From contig JBITNC010000001.1 in assembly GCA_050084985.1 (NCBI GenBank), positions 50,530,001 to 50,594,000 of the forward strand: a DNA stretch of 64,000 bases, written 5' to 3'. Positions 34,437 to 47,509 of the stretch are shown here, in pieces. The notes under the pieces are model-generated. The model had not been told where the DNA came from. It worked only from the letters and a program-made list of their open reading frames with translations, and searched no databases. This DNA comes from Nageia nagi. Lineage: Eukaryota > Pinophyta. Numbering within the stretch: position 1 is the stretch's first letter; each line of letters starts with the position of its first letter. The position numbers and the translations under genes were made by a program.

Positions 34437-35992
34437 TGTCACAACCCAAACCTACTATAGATTCCCTTGTTATTTTTATAATGATGCTATGATATATGCA
34501 TTTAGATATTGATGCTTTTGATTTAATAATATGTAATATGGTATGCATTTATTTGATCATGTCTTACTTTCGTACATGGTACTGTTGAGGTGCTTTGTTG
34601 TGATGTGCAAGTACAAATGTATGAAGGTGGGATGCCCAAGGGTGAATTATATTGGAAATGATATCCTAATTTTGATTCTAATATTGAAATTGATCTAAAT
34701 GAACACGTCAAACAACTCAGGTGAGATGACTGCATGTAACTACATAATGCGATGATCCATAAGGTAGCCTCCTAGGGTGTTTGATGTATGTTGTTACTGT
34801 GTGTTGCCTTCTTGAATTAATTTAGGAGAATGAATTTATTTTCATGAGTATTGATTAAATCCTATGATTTTTACCTAAATAATAAAGGGACAATTTAATA
34901 CATCAAAGGACCTCTAACAATTAATGTTAGATGGCAAGATGTTATTAAAACCCCTTTTTTAAGGTAAAATAGGATTAAGTATTTAAATGATGTATTAAGA
35001 AATAAAATATTTTAAAACCCCAACTGTGAAAATAATTATTAACATCAAATAATTAGTTTCTCCTAAATAAGCTAATTATGAGTAGATAAATAACTAAGAG
35101 TGAGTTAATTTAGTTAAAGTAGAAAATGATTAGTTTTGAAGAGATAATTAATTGTTCTTTCAAAAAAAATTCACATGATTTATTGTTCCAAGTAATTAAC
35201 TAGGACTAAATCTCTTGGTTGTTAAAATAATAGTTTAATGGTAAAATTAGTTTATAGTTAAATGAACAAAAGTATAACTAAAGAGAAAATGAATAATTAT
35301 AAGCAATTAGGATAATTAGCACCTTAGCCTAAAAATTAATGTTGAGATGTCATTTTAGCCTAAGTTTTAACGACCAATCTCCTAACCATCTATAAGTTTA
35401 GGAGAATAAAATAAATTTAAATTTTATTAAAAATTAGTAAACCCTAATCTCTTGGAAATTCTATAAATAAGAGGTTTGGGTTAAGCTTTTGGGTAATCAA
35501 AGATCGAGAGGGAAACACCACTAGAATTCAGGAGGTAAATAATCTTCATCAAAAATGTGAAAATTAGAGGTTAAAGCCTTCTAATACTACTGCTTATGAT
35601 TTCGAGAAATGAAAATGATTAGCTTGGGTAGATTAAAGAATATAGAAGAAAAAATAATTATTTTTCCATTGAAAGATTTTTGAATTAATCTCCGTAATAT
35701 ATTGAGTGTTATATTTATTTATTTAAATTAAGATTAGATAAATAAATAAATGAGTTTTAATCTAAATTGTTATTTAGAAAACCCTAAATTTAAAAGAGTT
35801 TATAATAAAAGGGTAAACAAATGAGAATATTCGTTATGGAATTTTTATTATATTTATCCTATTTATTAAATGTTACCAAATTTAATAATCAGATGAGTTT
35901 GAAAATACATTAACTATTGAATAAAGCTAAACCTAAATTTCATTTTATTTATATTTAATAAAATAATGTAATAACAAAATTCATTTTATTTT

Positions 35993-35996
<4 letters not shown>
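34437..35996 (+). repeat. 5' LTR of chromovirus and unresolved continuation
   Basis: 34437 to about 35330 aligns with 39035-39985. A TATA box, CTATAAATAAGAGG, follows near 35461. The right border and a primer site could not be found. Confidence 0.65.
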
Positions 35997-36023
<27 letters not shown>

Positions 36024-36081
36024 ATCTCTCATCTCTCTCTCTCTCATCTCTCCTCTCCTCTCTCTTCATCTCTCTCTCATC

Positions 36082-36119
<38 letters not shown>

Positions 36120-36129
36120 ATCTCTCTTA

Positions 36130-36160
<31 letters not shown>

Positions 36161-36202
36161 TCTCATCTCATCTCTCTTCTTCTCTCTTTTATATATATAT
36201 AT
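35997..36202 (+). repeat. (CT)n microsatellite, then (TA)n
   Basis: About 190 bases of CTCTCT with scattered CATCTC interruptions, then TATATATATATATA. It lies between LTR and gag of the chromovirus. Confidence 0.95.
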
Positions 36203-36373
36203 ATGGGGAGGGGGTGTGAGGGCTTACACCCTCCACCCCACCCTTTTCATCTACTAGATTAGGGAATTGCACACACCCCATGAGGGGGTCACAATGGCTT
36301 TAGGGGGTTGTGCATGGTTGAGACCTATGCGACCCCTCCTTTGACACCTCTCCCTTATCTTGTGTTTAGTTAG

Positions 36374-37450
36374 ATGGCTCCCCAAAAATTTGTACATGAT
36401 GACCTGAGTAGTGTTGGACAAACTCGTAATGTACATGGCAAGTTTGACATACAAAGAGAAGATCTTGGAATTGTTTATGCAAGATTGAACCTTGAATTGG
36501 ACAATACCATTAGAGCCTTACAAGAGAAATCTACTCAACAAGATGAACTTATACAAAAACAACAAGCTAGAGGTCTTTAGAAATAGTAGACAAGGAGAAC
36601 CTATGCAACCTGAGAATGGACTTAAGGGTAATATCTGACATTGGCAAAGACACCAAGAAAATAACTGCAATTTTTACTAGTGAGGAGGATAGTGATGTCA
36701 TTAGAGCATAACTAAGAGAAGTATGTATTTACTTTTATACCAGAAATTACACACCAATTTAGAAAACTATGTGGGTAGTTCTACTTTTGAGAGGGTCAAC
36801 GTTGGAATGGTAGGAAAATCTCTTTACAGAGAAAGAAATGGAGGCCATTGATGTACCATGGAAAGACTTTGAAAAAGTTTTCAAAAAGTGATATTTGACA
36901 AAGTTATTTCTAGAAAAATTTGGGGAATTTGACAAGATCCATCAAAGAGGCAAGGCAATGGCATAATATCATTATGCATTTGTTATGTTGTTGAAATATG
37001 TTATCGAAATAGCCAATAGTTCAGAGAAAAAGGTACAAGTTTTTCTATGGACTAGATAATGATATACATACTATAGTAAACATGTTAGCACCTAAGGCAC
37101 TGTAGAAAGATTTCGAGTTAGATAAAAAAGGAGAAAAAATATGAAAATAAAAAAAAAATGCAAGGAAAAGATACAAAAAATGCAAGGAACATGCAAACAA
37201 CAACAACAGGACTGAAAATCAACCCAAAAAGCATGAAAGTGTACCCTAAGAAAATTAAAAAAAATTGCAAACGCATAAAATGATAACCAAAGGAAGGGGA
37301 ATTTTTAGAAAAATAATAACAGGGACAATAATGTCAACAATATCAACATCAAGGAAACAATGCACCAAGGGAATAGGTACTGAGAAAGGCACCTGAATAT
37401 GGGTGTTATGTATGTGGAGTACTCGGTTTGCCAATAAATGCTCACAACAC
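36374..37450 (+). pseudogene. Chromovirus gag
   Basis: The first 68 codons are open (MAPQKFVHDDLSSVG...), ending in a Gln/Glu-rich, coiled-coil-like stretch. Across stops, a Retrotrans_gag segment follows at about 36720-37010 (VPWKDFEKVFKK, FDKIHQRGKAMA). A knuckle remnant lies at about 37390-37440 (GCYVCGV...NAH). Confidence 0.7.
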
Positions 37451-37639
37451 ATAGTTAATATTCAAGATGAGGTAAAGGAGTCCTTAAGACTCAAGCTATG
37501 CTATAGGTATCGTAAGGTATGGTTTTGATATAAAAATCAACATTGTTGTTAATAATAGTGTTATATATAGTTTATTTCTACTCTTATTATTGTTAATTGA
37601 CATAAAGACCAAGGATCTTAGATGACATGTGGGAATCTG

Positions 37640-37870
37640 ATTTTGGTTCAAGGAAAGTCTATGTCATATATAGGTTCTATTTTAGCATAAGATTAATCCT
37701 ACCTATCGAAAACAAAAACACCAATTACACTTGGTATAACACTTTTGAAGTGATATTGGACATAGAATGGTTAGAAAAACTAGTACTTTTTCTTATCGAA
37801 CATAATTTTGAGATTAATCATATCGAGGGAAGATCTTAAGAACCAATTATATTATACAAGTTTCAAATGG
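37640..37870 (+). pseudogene. Chromovirus protease C-terminal remnant
   Basis: YNTFEVILDIEWLEKLV matches the retropepsin end (usually a VILGMDWL-like text), then HIEGRS and a stop. Its Gly is replaced by Asp. The part with the active site is not recognisable. Confidence 0.6.
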
Positions 37871-37979
37871 AATATAATTTTTTATATTGCAAAATGCTTA
37901 GGATATTAGGAAAAGAAGGTAGAGAATAAACATTTAGCAAAAAAACATATACCTATACAATGTTCCAACATAGAAATGA

Positions 37980-38935
37980 TGGAGGATTACTATGGAATTC
38001 ATTAAAGGTAATCAAAATATGGTTTAGGAATGATATTATCTTAATGATTTTAGACAAATTAAACAAGATAACACACTTTATAACATAAATATAATGAATA
38101 ATGCACCATAGTTGCAAAAAACTTTGTTGAGGAAATAATATGATTTCGTGAATTTCTAAAAAATATCATCTCCTGTAGAGATTCAATGGTTACTTATGAG
38201 TTTTGTAAAAGTTTATATGAAGACTATGGAAACGAAGTTAAATATTAGCATAATATATCACCCTAAATAGATGATCAAACTTAACGGGTTGATTGAGTCT
38301 TGGAGAACATGCTACAAATATGTTGCATGAATCATCGCATAAAAGGAATAATATCTTCATTTTGTTGAAATCGCATAAGATAAGGGATATCATTCATCCT
38401 TAGGAATGACACATTTTGAAGCATTGTATGGTCAAAGGTGTAGAAATCCTCTCTCTTGGGACAATCTCAAATATCGAGTTATGGTCAAGAATGATATAAT
38501 AAGAGAAATGGAGATTAAATGAAGACTAAAGAAAGCTATGGATAAGTTGTAAAGGGGACACCAAGGACTTTTTTCCATTGATGATAAAGTCTATCTGCAA
38601 GAAAACTTAGCACCAAGATATGTTGGATCCTTTTTCCATCTTAGATAAGATTAGTCTAGTCACCTATATACTTGAACTTTCACCCAACTTGTTTAGGATT
38701 CATGATGCCTTCCATGTGTTATAACTAAATGAATATGTTCTTGACCTCTCACATATTGAGATATGTCTACTTTAAAAATGGATGATCCTGGCTATGGAGG
38801 ATAAATTTGATCAAGTTCTAGAGCTTTGTACCAATAAGCTCTATGAGCATCTTGTTAACCACTATTAGGTTAAGTGGAACAATTACTCTAAGAAAAATTC
38901 ACATGGCAAATGTGGAGACTATGAAAACTTTATTT
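37980..38935 (+). pseudogene. Chromovirus integrase with chromodomain-like tail
   Basis: Begins at the core (LDKLNKITHF near 38050, then IISCRDSM-like text near 38170) and continues to a GMTHFEALYGQRCRNPLSW stretch near 38405-38460. It then reads RIHDAFHVLQLNEY-like text near 38700 and VLELCTNKLYEHLVNHY...VKWNNYSK at about 38815-38890, the position and wording of a chromodomain. Many stops and shifts. The H2C2 zinc region is missing. Confidence 0.7.
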
Positions 38936-39034
38936 CCTTGATTGTTTGAGAAGTAAACTTGAGGATTTGAAAAATGCTATTTATTTGTTTCATTAAATAA
39001 CACAAGGGACTATGTTAATCCAAGTGGGTGAGGA

Positions 39035-39989
39035 TGTCACAACCCAAATCCACTATGGATTCCCTTATCATTTTTATGATGATGTTATGATATATGGGTT
39101 TAGACATTGATGCTTTTGCTTTAACAATATGCATCGCAGTATGCATTTATTTATATTTTACAAATGTTCGAGGAAGGAATAATGAAATTTGATCCTATCT
39201 TACTTTTGTACATAGTACTATTGAGGCGCTTTGTTGTGATATGCAAGTATAGGTGTATAAAGGAAGGATGTCTAAGGGTAGATTGGAAATGAAAGCTTGA
39301 TGATGATTCTAAGATTGAGATTATTCTAAATGAACACCTCGGACAATCCAAGTGAGATGACTACATGTAGTTGCATGAAGTGAGGATCCACAAGGTAGCA
39401 TTGTAGGGTGTTTGATGTATGTTGTTACCTTGTGTGTTGTCTTTTTGAACTAATTTAGTACAATGAATTTATTTTCAAAAGTATTGATTAAATAAAATAT
39501 TTTTTTACCTAAATAATAAAGGAACAATTTAATACATCAAAGGACCTCTAACAATTAGTGTTAGATGGTAGAACATTACTAAAATCCCTTTTTCTAGGTA
39601 AAATAGGATTAAGTATTTAAATGAGGTATTAAGTAATAAAATATTTTAAAATCCCACATATAAAAATAAATACTGAATCAAATAATTTAGTTTCCCTAAA
39701 TTAGCTAATTGTAAGTAGATAATTAGCTAGAAAAAGGGAAAATAAATAATTATGTTATAAATAACTAAGAGTAAATTTAGTTGAAGTAGGAACTAATTAG
39801 TTTTGAAGAGATAATTAATTGTTCTTCCAAAATTTGTTCACGTGATTTCTTGTTCCAAGTAATTAACTAGGATGATCTCTTAGTTATTAAAATAAGGGTT
39901 TAACGCTAAAATTAGTTTACATTTAAGTGAACAAAAGTATAACTAATGAAAAAGGGGTAATTGTAGGCAATTAGAGAAATAATTGGGAG
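39035..39989 (+). repeat. Truncated 3' LTR of chromovirus
   Basis: Begins TGTCACAACCC after AAGTGGGTGAGGA. Similarity to the 5' LTR stops at an (AC)n run at 39990-40003, before the TATA box. Confidence 0.72.
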
Positions 39990-40003
39990 ACACACACACA
40001 CAC
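39990..40003. repeat. (AC)n microsatellite
   Basis: Seven AC dinucleotides at the truncation point of the chromovirus 3' LTR. Confidence 0.9.
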
Positions 40004-43000
40004 ACCTACGAGAAATTTAGAATAATTATTTGTATTCTTTTCTTGTGTATGCATATAGATGCATTTTAGAGAATTATTTGTTTTGATCCAAATTCTACCT
40101 TTGAGTTACCGTTCCATCTCACTTTTGCAAAAGAAGAATGACAACTCAAACTTTCATGGTATTGGAGAAATAAATATGAAGACCTAGGATACTATATTTT
40201 GATTTATTGGAAAGATGTGTCATTTTAATTGATAAATGTAATTTGAAATATCCAATGTTGTAGATGCAAATGATTGGGTAGATAACCATGAACATACGTA
40301 GAGTTTAGTGGTTAAATTTCATAAATGTTGATGTTGTAAAAATGGAATCTTTCATGATATTCATGACAATTGTAATTTGTCATAAAAGTGATGGAATTAT
40401 TTTTAGTTCATGCAAATGGAAATGGAAAGTCTTAATTTCTTTTTTGAAAACTTGATAATTGTATCGATTGAGTTTTTAGAAATGAAATAATCTATTTTTA
40501 TCAAGTTGAATTATTTTATTCCTATAAAATGCAATGAAAATGAATGCATAGGTTTAAATCTCCATTGCCTAAAAGTGTCAAGCTTGGGCAAATAGTTGAG
40601 TCTGAGAAGAGATAATATAAAAATGAACTTAAAGAGATAGCTTTATATCCTATGGGAAAATTAAATCATTTTGGGATTTGACATTTTGTTGGGTTGGATA
40701 AAATTAAAATTTTGAACTTAGCAAAAATGAATGAAGTATGACCATGAAATTCATCTTGAGAGCATAATTATCAATGCGCATTATGCTAAGATAATCGAGA
40801 AATTCTCTCACTAGGTTGGAATGGACCTTGAAGCTTAAATTGTCGTGATATGAGGATAGTATGAGATGCGAGATATGCATAAGATACCATTGACAAATTA
40901 TTATGTTCATGAGAGGGTGTTGTTTGGAAGCTGTGCATAGCAATCCTTAAAGGAACATACAAAGGCAAGCCATACAATATTATTTAACGAATTATATTAA
41001 ATAATAAGAAATGAAATTTGTCAAGAAGAGTTCTTGACCTTATGAACGACATAACTTGGAGTTGTTGTCCGCAACAACACAATTTGAAATTTTATATCCC
41101 AAAGGATTCACAAAGTAGCTTCTAATGCATTCAAAATTGAATGTTGTTAAATACTTGATTAGCACTTAGGAAAAAATTGTGTTTACCTCTTGAGAAAAAT
41201 GGGCTAGGTGTTAAAGTAGTGTTCTATCTTGATTGTATATGATAGGATGTTACAGCTAGGATCAACCTTGATGATGACCAAAATTATCAAACTTGTTTTG
41301 AATAAATATATATCAATTATGCATTTAAATGATTATTTCTATTGCGGTGGTGGAAAAGTACCTTCGTACGATGGCACTTTACCATTGGACATGGGCACAT
41401 GCCTCCACACTATGGCGCATGGTATCTAAATCAAATTTAGACTACTATTCGCAGGGGCGAATTATTTGACATAAAATAAATAATTTATAATTTTTTGGCG
41501 AAGTCGATCATTTAATATTTCAAAATATAGGCAGATAAAAAATAAATATATAAAAAATATCGAATTGGGTTAGCAAGTTGATCCAAAAATTTAAAAAAAA
41601 TTGGCAATTTAAGCCTTTTAGAAACTCTCGAAAATCATCATAATCCAATTTTGATGATCCTTAATATATGCTATTTAGGAAGATTCATGGCTAAAATGAA
41701 CCCTGCACTCTAGAAGGGTTACCAATTAACGCATTACTATTAAACCCACTAGGGTTACTTCCTTTGGTTGCAACATCATGAACTTCTTCCCGACCTTGAA
41801 TGTTGAAGAAGCCCTTTCACTCTCCATATGTAAAATTCTATCTCAAATAGACATGTTGGATTTGCCACTTTTTCTTTGTCTACTTCTCACATTTACACAT
41901 TGAAATCTCTTTAGACACCCCCCTACTCTTCTTATATGTACTTTTCTATAGTCTCATTCACCACCTTTTTTATCACTTGTGGACATTAATATCAAATTTC
42001 ACTAAGAAAAGGTTCATTGTCTAAACATGATTATTATCAACACTTTCAATACTTGAGAATAAAGAGTTTTCAAAGGACATGTCATGAACCTAATGTAACC
42101 ATCCTATAATTAATTATAATTGATTATTAATCATAGAATTACAACTCTTCATAAGGATATTGTGTCCTTGTACTAGAATACATTATGCATAGATGAAAGG
42201 ATTCATTCATAATCATCATCAAATAACAAATATCATATATTTAAATATACATATATCATTGACGTATGTTTGACAGTCAACCTTTTTATATTAGCTGAAG
42301 AGAGTTCTCTTCTTGAAGTGGTTTTACTATAATCATGAGAAGATTTATAAAAAAATTTATTATTGTAAAACTTACTGTTTCTGAGATATTATTATATACC
42401 TTTTTATCTACTAGCAATTTCATTTCACGGTAAAATTTGTCAACAAGACATGGTTCAATTAATCAAATGTAATATAATTTATTCCAAGTAATTGAATTAA
42501 AATAGAAACTATATTGAAGATTTGTTTCATTCACTCAATTACTTGTAACACGAACTATAAAATTGAGTAATTGAATAAAAACAGAAATTGTATTGAAGAG
42601 TTATTTCAAAAACTCGCTTTACATCGTAATTTGTTATTTACTTCTGTTTTGTAAATTTCCGACACAAATTTTACAAGTTTTTGGTACACGAAAGCCATTT
42701 ATTTGGTATTGTTACATTAAACTCTTCCACAAGAAAAAAATTAAGTGCGTTTGGTGTAAATACATGGAATTCAAATGCATTTGGTATGATATGTTCCCAC
42801 TTGTTGGAGCTGCTAGTTCATTCTTGTAAGGTTCATTATGTCCATTGCATTCAACCAAAACAAATCCATGCTTTATTCCAAAAATATTTTTTTTAAGGGC
42901 TTTATATGTCAGCATTGCCCTAAAAGTGGCTAGCACTGTTTCTTTTCATCCAGTATTTGAAACTATAAAACAGAAAATAAAAGAACATTTACATGCAAAT

Positions 43001-44819
43001 TAAATCAGCTGAACTTAGTATATGCTTCTGAATAGTCCGCCCACTCCTTAATATAACGGCAGAGTTCATCTAATGATTGTTATTTAAACCAACATATTTT
43101 ATTGTGGGCCTAACTTGTGATGCATTTTCACTAGTTTTAGATGGCTAATGGCGCTTAGTACTTGTGAACTCTCAATGTCAATTATGAACCATCTTACTCT
43201 AAAAAGTTCAAGTAATGCACTAATCATCAGATCTTGCTGCATATAATACATATGATTAAAAACCCCTTTTGAATAAAAGGTAATTCTTAAAGCAAATAAT
43301 TTATTGGTAATAAATATATGAGATGATGAAGGGACGGATCAATGTTAGCTCACGGAAGCTGTAGTTCCTGAATGTTTAAGAATGATCATATTAACTCATT
43401 TACAATGTCTGCATGGTGATATAAATAATAAAGCCACAGGATCTGCTACAGAGATAAATTCTATTCACATGACTCGACTGATCAATTGTTAGTCTTCGTA
43501 CAGCATAATAGTAGAAGAGGTAAAGCTTGTATTATTGGAATGCTTTCTTCAGTGTCTGCATGGACTACCGCTTGACCTACAAAAGAATTATAAAAAGAGG
43601 AGCTCCTTCTGGATAATAAATCACAGAGTGACACGAATCACTTCAGCTTCCACAATGAGAAATTGTGTTTCGGTGAAAACTATAATTCTTTGTTCACACA
43701 ATCTTTTGTGAAAGAGTCTTTCAGCTCACCATTGAATTTGTCAAGTAAGATCTGCAATTGCCAGTCAAGACATGACTACACATTTTGATGATTGTAGCAA
43801 CAGGAATGCATAGTTTGATAAAAAAATACAGCACATATATTGATTAAAAGGATATTAATGCTTTGTAGTCAACACAAAAATAGTTGCATAAAATTCAATG
43901 CTACTGCGCTCACTGAAAATATATGTAGGATTATCCTCACATATATAACAAATAAGATTTGGAACCTCACACCTTCAATGGGGTCTTTTTTACACATATT
44001 ATGATAGATCCTTTCAGTAAGTATAGTTAATTCCAACATGGTATTAGAGATATCCTGATGCTACTACACCTTTTGCTATCATATAGACTTCCTAAAATGC
44101 ATATCATTCAGCAAATACATCCAATCAAAATCAATCCTCACATCTGCAGATGCAGAATTCTGCTTCCAATTCAAAAAAGTGGCCATAATGTCAACTTCGA
44201 GAAATATTAAGAGGAATACAACCATTAGAAATTGACTGCCGACTTGTATGAAAGTTCTCACAACATTTACAGGAAATAAAAAGTTGAACAGTAATATCTT
44301 AAAGAAGTGGCTTACATTAAGTGATGTTTTAGACAGTTGAAACGTATATTTCATCAGTTTCAAAATGAGTGGCTGTAAGTTGAAATCTGGGAAATGTTGA
44401 GGAAGATATAGGCTTCAGGAGATGACCTCTTGGAACTGCCGTATTCATTCTAGATTTTGGTATTTTTCCATAACATCAAAATGTGCATTCCACACGAGAT
44501 GATCAAGTTGTCAGGCTGGTAATACTATTTTGAATGAAGGACATTCATCATAGACTGCCTCCATTTGTTGCCCTTTGGTGTGAGAAAGACAAAAGGAACT
44601 TGGGGAAAGTGGAAACATGTGATATTCTACCTACCCCTATTTTGTCTTTCCAACCAACACTGAACCAATGTTTCTAACCCTCCCACCCTTGTCTTCTTTC
44701 CATAGATGTGGAGAATTCTCATAGTGATGGCGATGGCACTCTTCATCCTTGAATTCTGTTGTATCTTCTACTTTGTTTCATTGAAGACTTTGATGTCATT
44801 TGTGAGGGCATCTGTAATA
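40004..44819. other. 4.8 kb without recognisable features
   Basis: No frame above 80 codons except 44079-44363 (94 codons, minus), none with recognisable motifs. No LTR pair or terminal repeat found. The overlapping frames at 42593-42936 have no similarity I can name. May be old intergenic DNA or long intron. Confidence 0.45.
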
Positions 44820-44970
44820 AGACACCAACCGTGTGAGTATTATATTTGAGGTCCACTTGTTTTGAAGAGGATGTTGCTTCTATTTCGCCTTCTATTGATG
44901 TTGGTTGGGGAGTGAGGTATGATCAAGGTAGTGATGATGTTGATGATTTGAAAGAATATGATGGTTGAAG
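44820..44970 (+). pseudogene. Possible copia integrase-RT linker fragment
   Basis: Reads FEEDVASISPSIDV...SDDVDDLKEYDG, similar to the linker text in the better supported copia fragment at 56235-56290. Short, so weak. Confidence 0.3.
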
Positions 44971-45129
44971 CCTCTTATTCAGAAGATAGATAGAGAAATA
45001 CATTTTTCATTGTAAGAACATACGAGCTGGATAACTCCATGAGAATCATCACTGGAAGTCTGTTGAGAAGAACAAGGCACACTAAGTAATTCCATTAGTT
45101 TTGGAGTTTGTTCAGTTTGAATGTTAAAA

Positions 45130-45594
45130 CCATGCCAAAAAGAAATAACCACCTGCTACAATTGTAGGAAATATAATAAGTTCAGAATATAGCACTGAAC
45201 TGTATCTAGAAACTGGAAATACAAATATACACAAATGCAGATGGTAGAAATTAGAGCACTTATATTATCACTAGCCTCTTTGAGTGGGAAACCTTCAAAA
45301 TAAGCTGACCTCAAAATATAGTACTTCAAAATGATCCTCTTGACTTTCACCAAGGATTTTTATAATACTACAAAGCTTCACTATCACACCATCTGTCATA
45401 ACCCTAATCTTAATGCTAACATATCACTTTGGATAGAAAATATGACATAACAAAGTATCATGAGACATATAACATCTAAACATTACTAAATATACCCAAA
45501 CAATATAAAGTAAAACTATTACATAATACGAGGATCAATGGTTATGTAACATGCCATCCCTCTTTGGAACATTTTGTCCTAAAAACTTGATGTA
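45130..45594. repeat. Dispersed repeat, copy 1 (LTR-like)
   Basis: Aligns with 55240-55640 (shared TTTCACCAAG, TTTTTATAATA, ACATATCAC and ATTATTACATAAT words). Both copies adjoin copia fragments, which suggests an LTR, but no terminal signals were confirmed. Confidence 0.6.
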
Positions 45595-46280
45595 ATGTCC
45601 CAAAAATAAATATTTTTGTAAATGTCTCCTACACTTAATTATGAAAGTGAAAAGGGGCTCATGTGACTAGGAGACATAACATTAAGTTATTTTCATTTAT
45701 GTTTTATTTCTTTATGTTGTAATAAAGCACTTTAAGTCAAATTAGGGTTTGGGGATGTCAACTTGAAATTAGACTCTCAAGCTATATAAGAGGATGAAGC
45801 GTCCCATTTTGAGGTATTTGCTATTATATGACTTTGTATCTAAAACCCTAGGTTTCTTGAAGAAGATTGCGCCCTACTCAAACTCCACCATTGTTTAGGA
45901 GATGTGCCCTAGCTTTGTTGGAGGCATTTGCAGTTGACAAGAGATGAGCCTTGCTGTTGCATTTGCAAACTAAGAGATGTACCCTTACTCACTTGAAATT
46001 GCTATGGAAGAAATCCAGCCAGTTCGTGGTGATTTTTGCTATTGTGTTTTGTGCCCTTGTTGCCCTAGAAGGGGTTTCCATCTTTGTGAGCAATATTGAG
46101 CCAGATTTCTGCATTTTTTTGAGTTAATAGAAACCCTAAGGGGGCTTTATCCCACTCTAGGGAGTTTTCCGGTTCATTTTATGTTCATATTTGAGTACCC
46201 TTTTGGATGTTCTTTCATTGTATCCATTTAGAAATTAATACAATTCTATCCTGACTGATTTTTCTAATTGCAGTGCAACA
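45595..46280 (+). repeat. LTR-like repeat, TGTAATGTCCC family, copy 1
   Basis: Opens TGTAATGTCCCAAAAATAAA and shares the first 250 bp with the solo LTR at 59840-60438 (GTCTCCTACACTTAATTAT, CTAGGAGACATAA, TATA word CTATATAAGAGG near 45783). Later parts diverge and its right border, about 46280, is uncertain. Confidence 0.65.
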
Positions 46281-46344
46281 TTTGTGCTAATTTCTGTGTT
46301 TGAGTTTCCACTTTTGTGTAAAAATCATAAATGAGTCATTTCAC

Positions 46345-47475
46345 TTGAACTCTAGACACTATTGTTGAATGTTGTGGAGTGGTTGCCACATGGCATCTTC
46401 AGTTTTACTCCATTCCACTACCAGTACTTCTGTACAAAACGCAAGAGAGAGGACAATGGTTCTGCAACTGAGGATGCCTTCAGTTTTGAAAAGTAAAGAA
46501 TCCTCTTCATCCAACTCAGGAAGTTGTGTCTATATCAGAATATTGCTACCAGTCACTGAGACAAGACACATGGAACACTGGGTGAATTTTGGAAGTTGGC
46601 AGTAACTCCAATTTGTAGGCTACCTATCCATTAGATTATCTTATAGAGGCTGCAGAATGTTGGAGCTAGTTTTTATGATCCTACAGTTTCGAGGTCTGCT
46701 TACATGGTTAGAAGCAGAGAAAAACCATGTCCCAATCATTGAACTCTCACTAACCTATGTTAATCAGTGTGGTGCTTCATTTGATTCTGAGCTACTACCA
46801 AGTTGTCCTTGAGGGCCCTAAGTGTAACATTACATGTTGCAAGAGTTGAATTTACTGCATCAATCCTACAATTGCCTAGTATGGAATTGAAGATGGCAGG
46901 GGTTGTCCATAGACTCCATACAAGGGCTTCATATGGTGTTATCTTCATTGAAAAGTGATAGGAAATGTTATACCAAGCATTCTACCAACGGAACCATCTT
47001 CCTCATTTGGATGATTGTTTAGACACAAAGCACCTAACGTAAGTCTCCAAACATTTGTTAAATACTTTCATTTGACCATTTGTTGGTGGGTTGTAGACTG
47101 GGCTTAGCTTTAACTGAATCCCTTGCTATTTGGATAATTCCTGCCAAAAGTTACTATTGAACATGGTGTCTGTATCAACAACACTTGAATGAACATACAA
47201 GATAATTTGAATATCTGCTCCATGAAGAATTGTGCTACAATGGTTGCTATGAATGGGAGGACTAAAGTGCAAAAATGAGCTTATTGTAAAGCTTTTTAAC
47301 CAATACAAGAATTGTCAGTTTTTCCCCTGAAGTCAAAAGCCCCTCGATGAAATCTATCAAAATATCAAACCAAGGAGTGGAAGGGATAGGAAGTGGCTAG
47401 AGAAGACAAGGAGTTCTAATGGTTTCCCCTTTCTTCCATTGACAAGTACTATTGATGTTGTAAAGAGTGTAACAT
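46345..47475 (-). pseudogene. Gypsy chromovirus integrase and chromodomain
   Basis: On the minus strand from 47475 downwards: zinc-region end (CQWKKGETIRTP), PLPIPSTPWFDILIDFIEG, core text near 47150 (WQELSK, then NPPTNGQMKVFN), then ITPYEALVW and GNCRIDAVNSTL...ALKDNLVVAQNQM at 46948-46760. The tail at 46620-46350 reads ELPANSKIHPVFHVSCL and then VVEWSKTEDATWQ, a chromodomain end. Stops and shifts throughout. Confidence 0.8.
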
Positions 47476-47497
47476 TAGGAGGTGGCCTTGTAACAAT

Positions 47498-47509
47498 TGG
47501 TATCAGAGC
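47498..47509 (+). other. Primer-site-like sequence without an LTR
   Basis: TGGTATCAGAGC, exact initiator-Met type, preceded by TTGTAACAAT as at an LTR end. The DNA before it is integrase code of a minus-strand element, so there is no LTR beside it. Confidence 0.4.

Larger units (their letters stand above)
34437..39989 (+). mobile_element. Decayed Ty3/gypsy chromovirus
   Basis: LTR-like repeats begin TGTCACAACCCAAA at 34437 and 39035. Between them are plus-strand gag, zinc knuckle, protease end, integrase and a chromodomain-like tail, in that order. Reverse transcriptase and RNase H are absent between about 37870 and 37980, so a large deletion removed them. No target duplication could be read because the 3' LTR is cut at about 39989. 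TGTCACAACCC ends and a GGGTGAGGA tract before the LTR fit Tekay/Del-like chromoviruses (family knowledge). Confidence 0.78.

Noticed and set aside
42593-42936. Overlapping frames of 71-78 codons on both strands
   Set aside because: No recognisable similarity, no codon or splice support; frames of this size are expected by chance.
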